From NCBI GenBank assembly GCA_003134045.1, contig PLAH01000051.1, positions 1 through 56,399 on the forward strand: 56,399 bases of DNA, written 5' to 3'. The notes under the pieces were generated by a model that saw only the letters and a list, made by a program, of their open reading frames with translations, ran no database searches and was not told the DNA's origin. Source of the DNA: Gammaproteobacteria bacterium. GTDB lineage: Bacteria; Pseudomonadota; Gammaproteobacteria; Steroidobacterales; Steroidobacteraceae. The translations under genes were made by a program, and so were the position numbers. Below are positions 54,214 through 56,399 of this stretch, piece after piece; position 1 is the first letter of the stretch, and each line of letters begins with the position of its first letter.

Positions 54214-56064
54214 ATGGCGCGCAGCATTGGTCATTCCTTCGATCAGGGAGTTTCCTTGGGATCAAACGACACCTATCCCCCGGCTTTGACCGGCATGCGC
54301 GGCAGCGGCTACCCAGGTGCCTACGGCGCAGGGCATCAGCTGCGCGACGGCACTTTTTGGCCGCATGCCCCCGACGCCATCGACACGCACGAGGATTATG
54401 ACCTGGTCGTGGTTGGAGCCGGGATCAGCGGCCTCTCGTCCGCCTACTTTTACCGTCAAGCCCATAAGGCAGGTGTCAGGATTCTCATCCTCGACAACCA
54501 CGACGACTTCGGCGGCCACGCCAAGCGCACGCAGTTCACCTACAACGGGGATACCCGCATCTCCAATGCCGGTACGTTCTGGATCGAAGGCCGCTACACC
54601 GGCGTCGCGAAGCAATTGCTGTCCGAACTCGGCATCGACCCCGGAAAATATCAGCGCGATAACACGCGTCCCACTTTTTACTCATCGCTCGATATGGGCC
54701 AAGGCGTGTTCTTCGATAAGGAAACCTTCGGTAAGGACAAACTCCTGCCCGATCCCGCACCCTGGACCGACTTCGTCGCCTTATATGAGCCGACGGTGCC
54801 CAAAGATCAGGAGCAACGGTGGAAGCTCTTTTTGAGCGAGGCACCCTTGAGCGAGAAGGCGAAGCGTGACCTGTATCGCCTCTACAACGACAGGCGCGAT
54901 TATTTTCCTGGGCTCAGTGTGGAGGAGAAGATCGCCAAGCTCAAGGCCATGAGCTACATCGACTTCGTCACGCAGATTGCGGGCTGCGACCCGATGGTGG
55001 TTACCTATCTGCAGGACCGAGTGGCCGGCAGCGCCTGCCGCCTCGACCTATACGACGCCTATCGCGCCAGCGGATTCCGCCACCTGCCCGGGCTCTATGG
55101 CATGGGACTACCGGCATACGAGGACAGCGAACCCTACGCGCATTTTCCCGACGGCAACGCCACGATCGCACGGCTGCTGGTGCGGCAACTGATTCCCGCC
55201 GCGTTGCCGGGCAGCACTCTCGAGGATAGCATTCTCGCTACGGTGGATTACGCCGCTCTCGACAATCTGAATGCGCCAATCCGAATTCGTCTTAACAGCA
55301 CTGCGGTGCACGTTAAGAACGTGCGCTCCTCGCATTGGAAGGGGGAGGGCTTCGGTGATCCCACCACCGATGGCGACGAGGTGTCGGTAACCTACTCGCG
55401 CAACGGCAAACTCTACAAAGTTTCGGCGCGTCATTGCATCCTCGCCTGCTGGAACTATTTGATCCGCTACATCTGCCCGGATCTTCCTGCAGAGCAGAAA
55501 GAGGCGTTATCGCACAATGTGAAAACGCCCAATCTCTGGGTCAACGTCTGGCTGCGCAACTGGCGCGCGTTCCATAAGGCTAAAGTCAATTACATCAATG
55601 CGCCAAATAGCTACTACACCTCGTTGATTCTCGAGCCGCCGATCGAAGTCGGCGGCTACCGGCATTCGCAGTCTCCCGAGGATCCCACCGTGCTCACCAT
55701 GCTGCGCGTCTACGCCCATCCAGGTCAGGCCGCCTCGGTTCAACGCCGTCTCGGGCGCCTGGACATGTACAACACTTCGTACGAAACCTTCGAGCGCGAG
55801 GCCCGCCAGCAACTCGACCGTACCTTAGGTCCCTACGGCTTCAATTCCGCGAAGGATATCTTGGGACTGACCATTAATCGCTGGGGACACGGCTACACCT
55901 ATTGGGATCCTACACCGAATCCCGATGAGGTGCCCTATGCCGTGCGCGGCCGCCAGCCGTTCGGCCGAATCTCCATCGCCAACACCGATGCCGGCGGCGA
56001 CGACAGCTCACAGATCGCCATGGAACAAGCCTATCGCGCGATACACGAAGTGATGTTGTTGTGA
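54214..56064 (+). CDS. FAD-dependent oxidoreductase, spermidine-dehydrogenase-like
   Basis: Flavin amine-oxidase-type protein of 616 residues. The dinucleotide fold DLVVVGAGISGLSSAYFY lies near residue 65, followed by ILDNHDDFGGHAKRTQF, typical of the SpdH family (spermidine dehydrogenase). The C-terminal FAD motif is seen around GRISIANTDAGGDDSS. No signal peptide is visible. Its stop and the next ATG overlap (TGATG), so it forms an operon with the cupredoxin gene. Substrate: polyamine or another amine; not certain. Confidence 0.85.
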   Translation: MARSIGHSFDQGVSLGSNDTYPPALTGMRGSGYPGAYGAGHQLRDGTFWPHAPDAIDTHEDYDLVVVGAGISGLSSAYFYRQAHKAGVRILILDNHDDFGGHAKRTQFTYNGDTRISNAGTFWIEGRYTGVAKQLLSELGIDPGKYQRDNTRPTFYSSLDMGQGVFFDKETFGKDKLLPDPAPWTDFVALYEPTVPKDQEQRWKLFLSEAPLSEKAKRDLYRLYNDRRDYFPGLSVEEKIAKLKAMSYIDFVTQIAGCDPMVVTYLQDRVAGSACRLDLYDAYRASGFRHLPGLYGMGLPAYEDSEPYAHFPDGNATIARLLVRQLIPAALPGSTLEDSILATVDYAALDNLNAPIRIRLNSTAVHVKNVRSSHWKGEGFGDPTTDGDEVSVTYSRNGKLYKVSARHCILACWNYLIRYICPDLPAEQKEALSHNVKTPNLWVNVWLRNWRAFHKAKVNYINAPNSYYTSLILEPPIEVGGYRHSQSPEDPTVLTMLRVYAHPGQAASVQRRLGRLDMYNTSYETFEREARQQLDRTLGPYGFNSAKDILGLTINRWGHGYTYWDPTPNPDEVPYAVRGRQPFGRISIANTDAGGDDSSQIAMEQAYRAIHEVMLL

Positions 56065-56399
56065 TGCGGCGTCGCGATGCACTGAAGCTCGGACTTAGCG
56101 CGGGCGCGACGGCAGTGGCCGCCGCGACGCTGGGCCTGCGCGCATTCGGCTCACTGCGCGCAGGCGGTTCCGCAGTCGTCGCGCAACTAACCATCGCGCC
56201 AATCGATGTCGAACTCGCCCCCGGCGTCACGGTACGCTCGATTGCTTTCGGCGGCACCGTACCGGGACCGCAACTCAACCGCGCCGTGGGACTGGCGACG
56301 CTTGAGTTGCGCAACGAGAGCGACAGCGACACCGCTGTCCACTCAGCTGCCTTCGCCGAGCCGCTGATCACGATACCCGCTCGCGCGCGCGCGCGCGCG
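56064..56399 (+). CDS. Tat-exported cupredoxin/multicopper-oxidase-like protein (3' partial)
   Basis: Starts MRRRDALKLGLSAGATAVAA, a twin-arginine signal, then VTVRSIAFGGTVPGPQL and LELRNESDSDTAVHS, the first cupredoxin domain pattern of multicopper oxidases. Where laccases have H-W-H-G copper ligands this has HSAAF, so the site may be changed. The frame is open to the window end, running into a CG repeat that codes Arg-Ala repeats. Only about 112 codons are visible. Exported with the flavoprotein's activity perhaps as an electron acceptor; inference. Confidence 0.65.
   Translation, partial: MRRRDALKLGLSAGATAVAAATLGLRAFGSLRAGGSAVVAQLTIAPIDVELAPGVTVRSIAFGGTVPGPQLNRAVGLATLELRNESDSDTAVHSAAFAEPLITIPARARARA
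56381..56399. repeat. CG dinucleotide run at the window end
   Basis: The last 19 bases are CGCGCG without interruption. Such runs commonly mark assembly or sequencing breaks in GC-rich genomes; the end of the cupredoxin gene should be read with care. Confidence 0.8.

Noticed and set aside
1..56399. CRISPR arrays, rRNA and tRNA genes
   Set aside because: No regularly spaced repeats, no rRNA sequence and no tRNA T-loop plus acceptor pairing were found while reading both strands.

Overview
The window looks like a piece of a GC-rich Gammaproteobacterium. The guess rests on a TonB-dependent receptor, Rieske oxygenases, IS21- and IS5-type transposase remnants and GntR/LysR catabolic regulators. 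A Steroidobacter/Xanthomonas-like relative is plausible, but the sequence alone cannot settle it. Positions 1 to about 30.2 kb are accessory DNA (defence genes, IS debris, a mobilisation module). From about 30.3 kb to the end lies a dense, mostly minus-strand catabolic and transport region.

Region A (1-9.6 kb): a DUF4011-type superfamily 1 helicase fused to a Vsr-like nuclease, open at its 5' end. It converges with an SbcD/SbcC-like nuclease-ATPase pair. A two-helix membrane protein of unknown function follows. Region B (9.7-10.8 kb): fragments of an IS5-family and an IS21-family transposase side by side, then an attC-like imperfect inverted repeat.

Region C (10.7-17.4 kb): a short type II CBASS operon on the minus strand, made of a CD-NTase (CdnG-like), a stand-alone E2-like protein with a Cys-rich tail and an HNH-SAVED (Cap5) nuclease. 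A fourth, tightly coupled gene carries a HEPN-like R-N-x3-H motif. Divergent from it is a three-gene operon: a sigma-70-like factor, a 119-residue unknown protein and an ImmA/IrrE zinc peptidase. Between the two operons sits a perfect 16-bp inverted repeat. This arrangement suggests a protease/sigma switch controlling CBASS and is the most interesting feature of the window.

Region D (17.9-23.9 kb): a two-gene operon of a giant HNH-NACHT NTPase and a TPR/LA2681-type HEPN protein, a likely second abortive-infection system. Region E (24.2-30.2 kb): a tyrosine integrase, a DUF5710 protein, a TraD-like coupling protein and a MobA/MobL relaxase. Together they are the core of an integrative mobilisable element that may have carried the defence genes in.

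Region F (30.3-56.4 kb): AtzG/AtzE-type amidase, CocE-type hydrolase, a PhyH dioxygenase, a broken Rieske oxygenase, a complete peptide/opine-type ABC importer, a DUF1989 protein, a TonB receptor, a 2-hydroxyacid dehydrogenase, an intact Rieske oxygenase, a class II aldolase, DUF1028, a GntR regulator, an HpaB-type monooxygenase, two M20 hydrolases, a LysR regulator, a spermidine-dehydrogenase-like flavoprotein and the start of a cupredoxin protein. It reads as uptake and stepwise breakdown of a nitrogen-containing (amide or carbamoyl) organic compound; the substrate cannot be named from sequence. The window ends in a pure CG-dinucleotide run.
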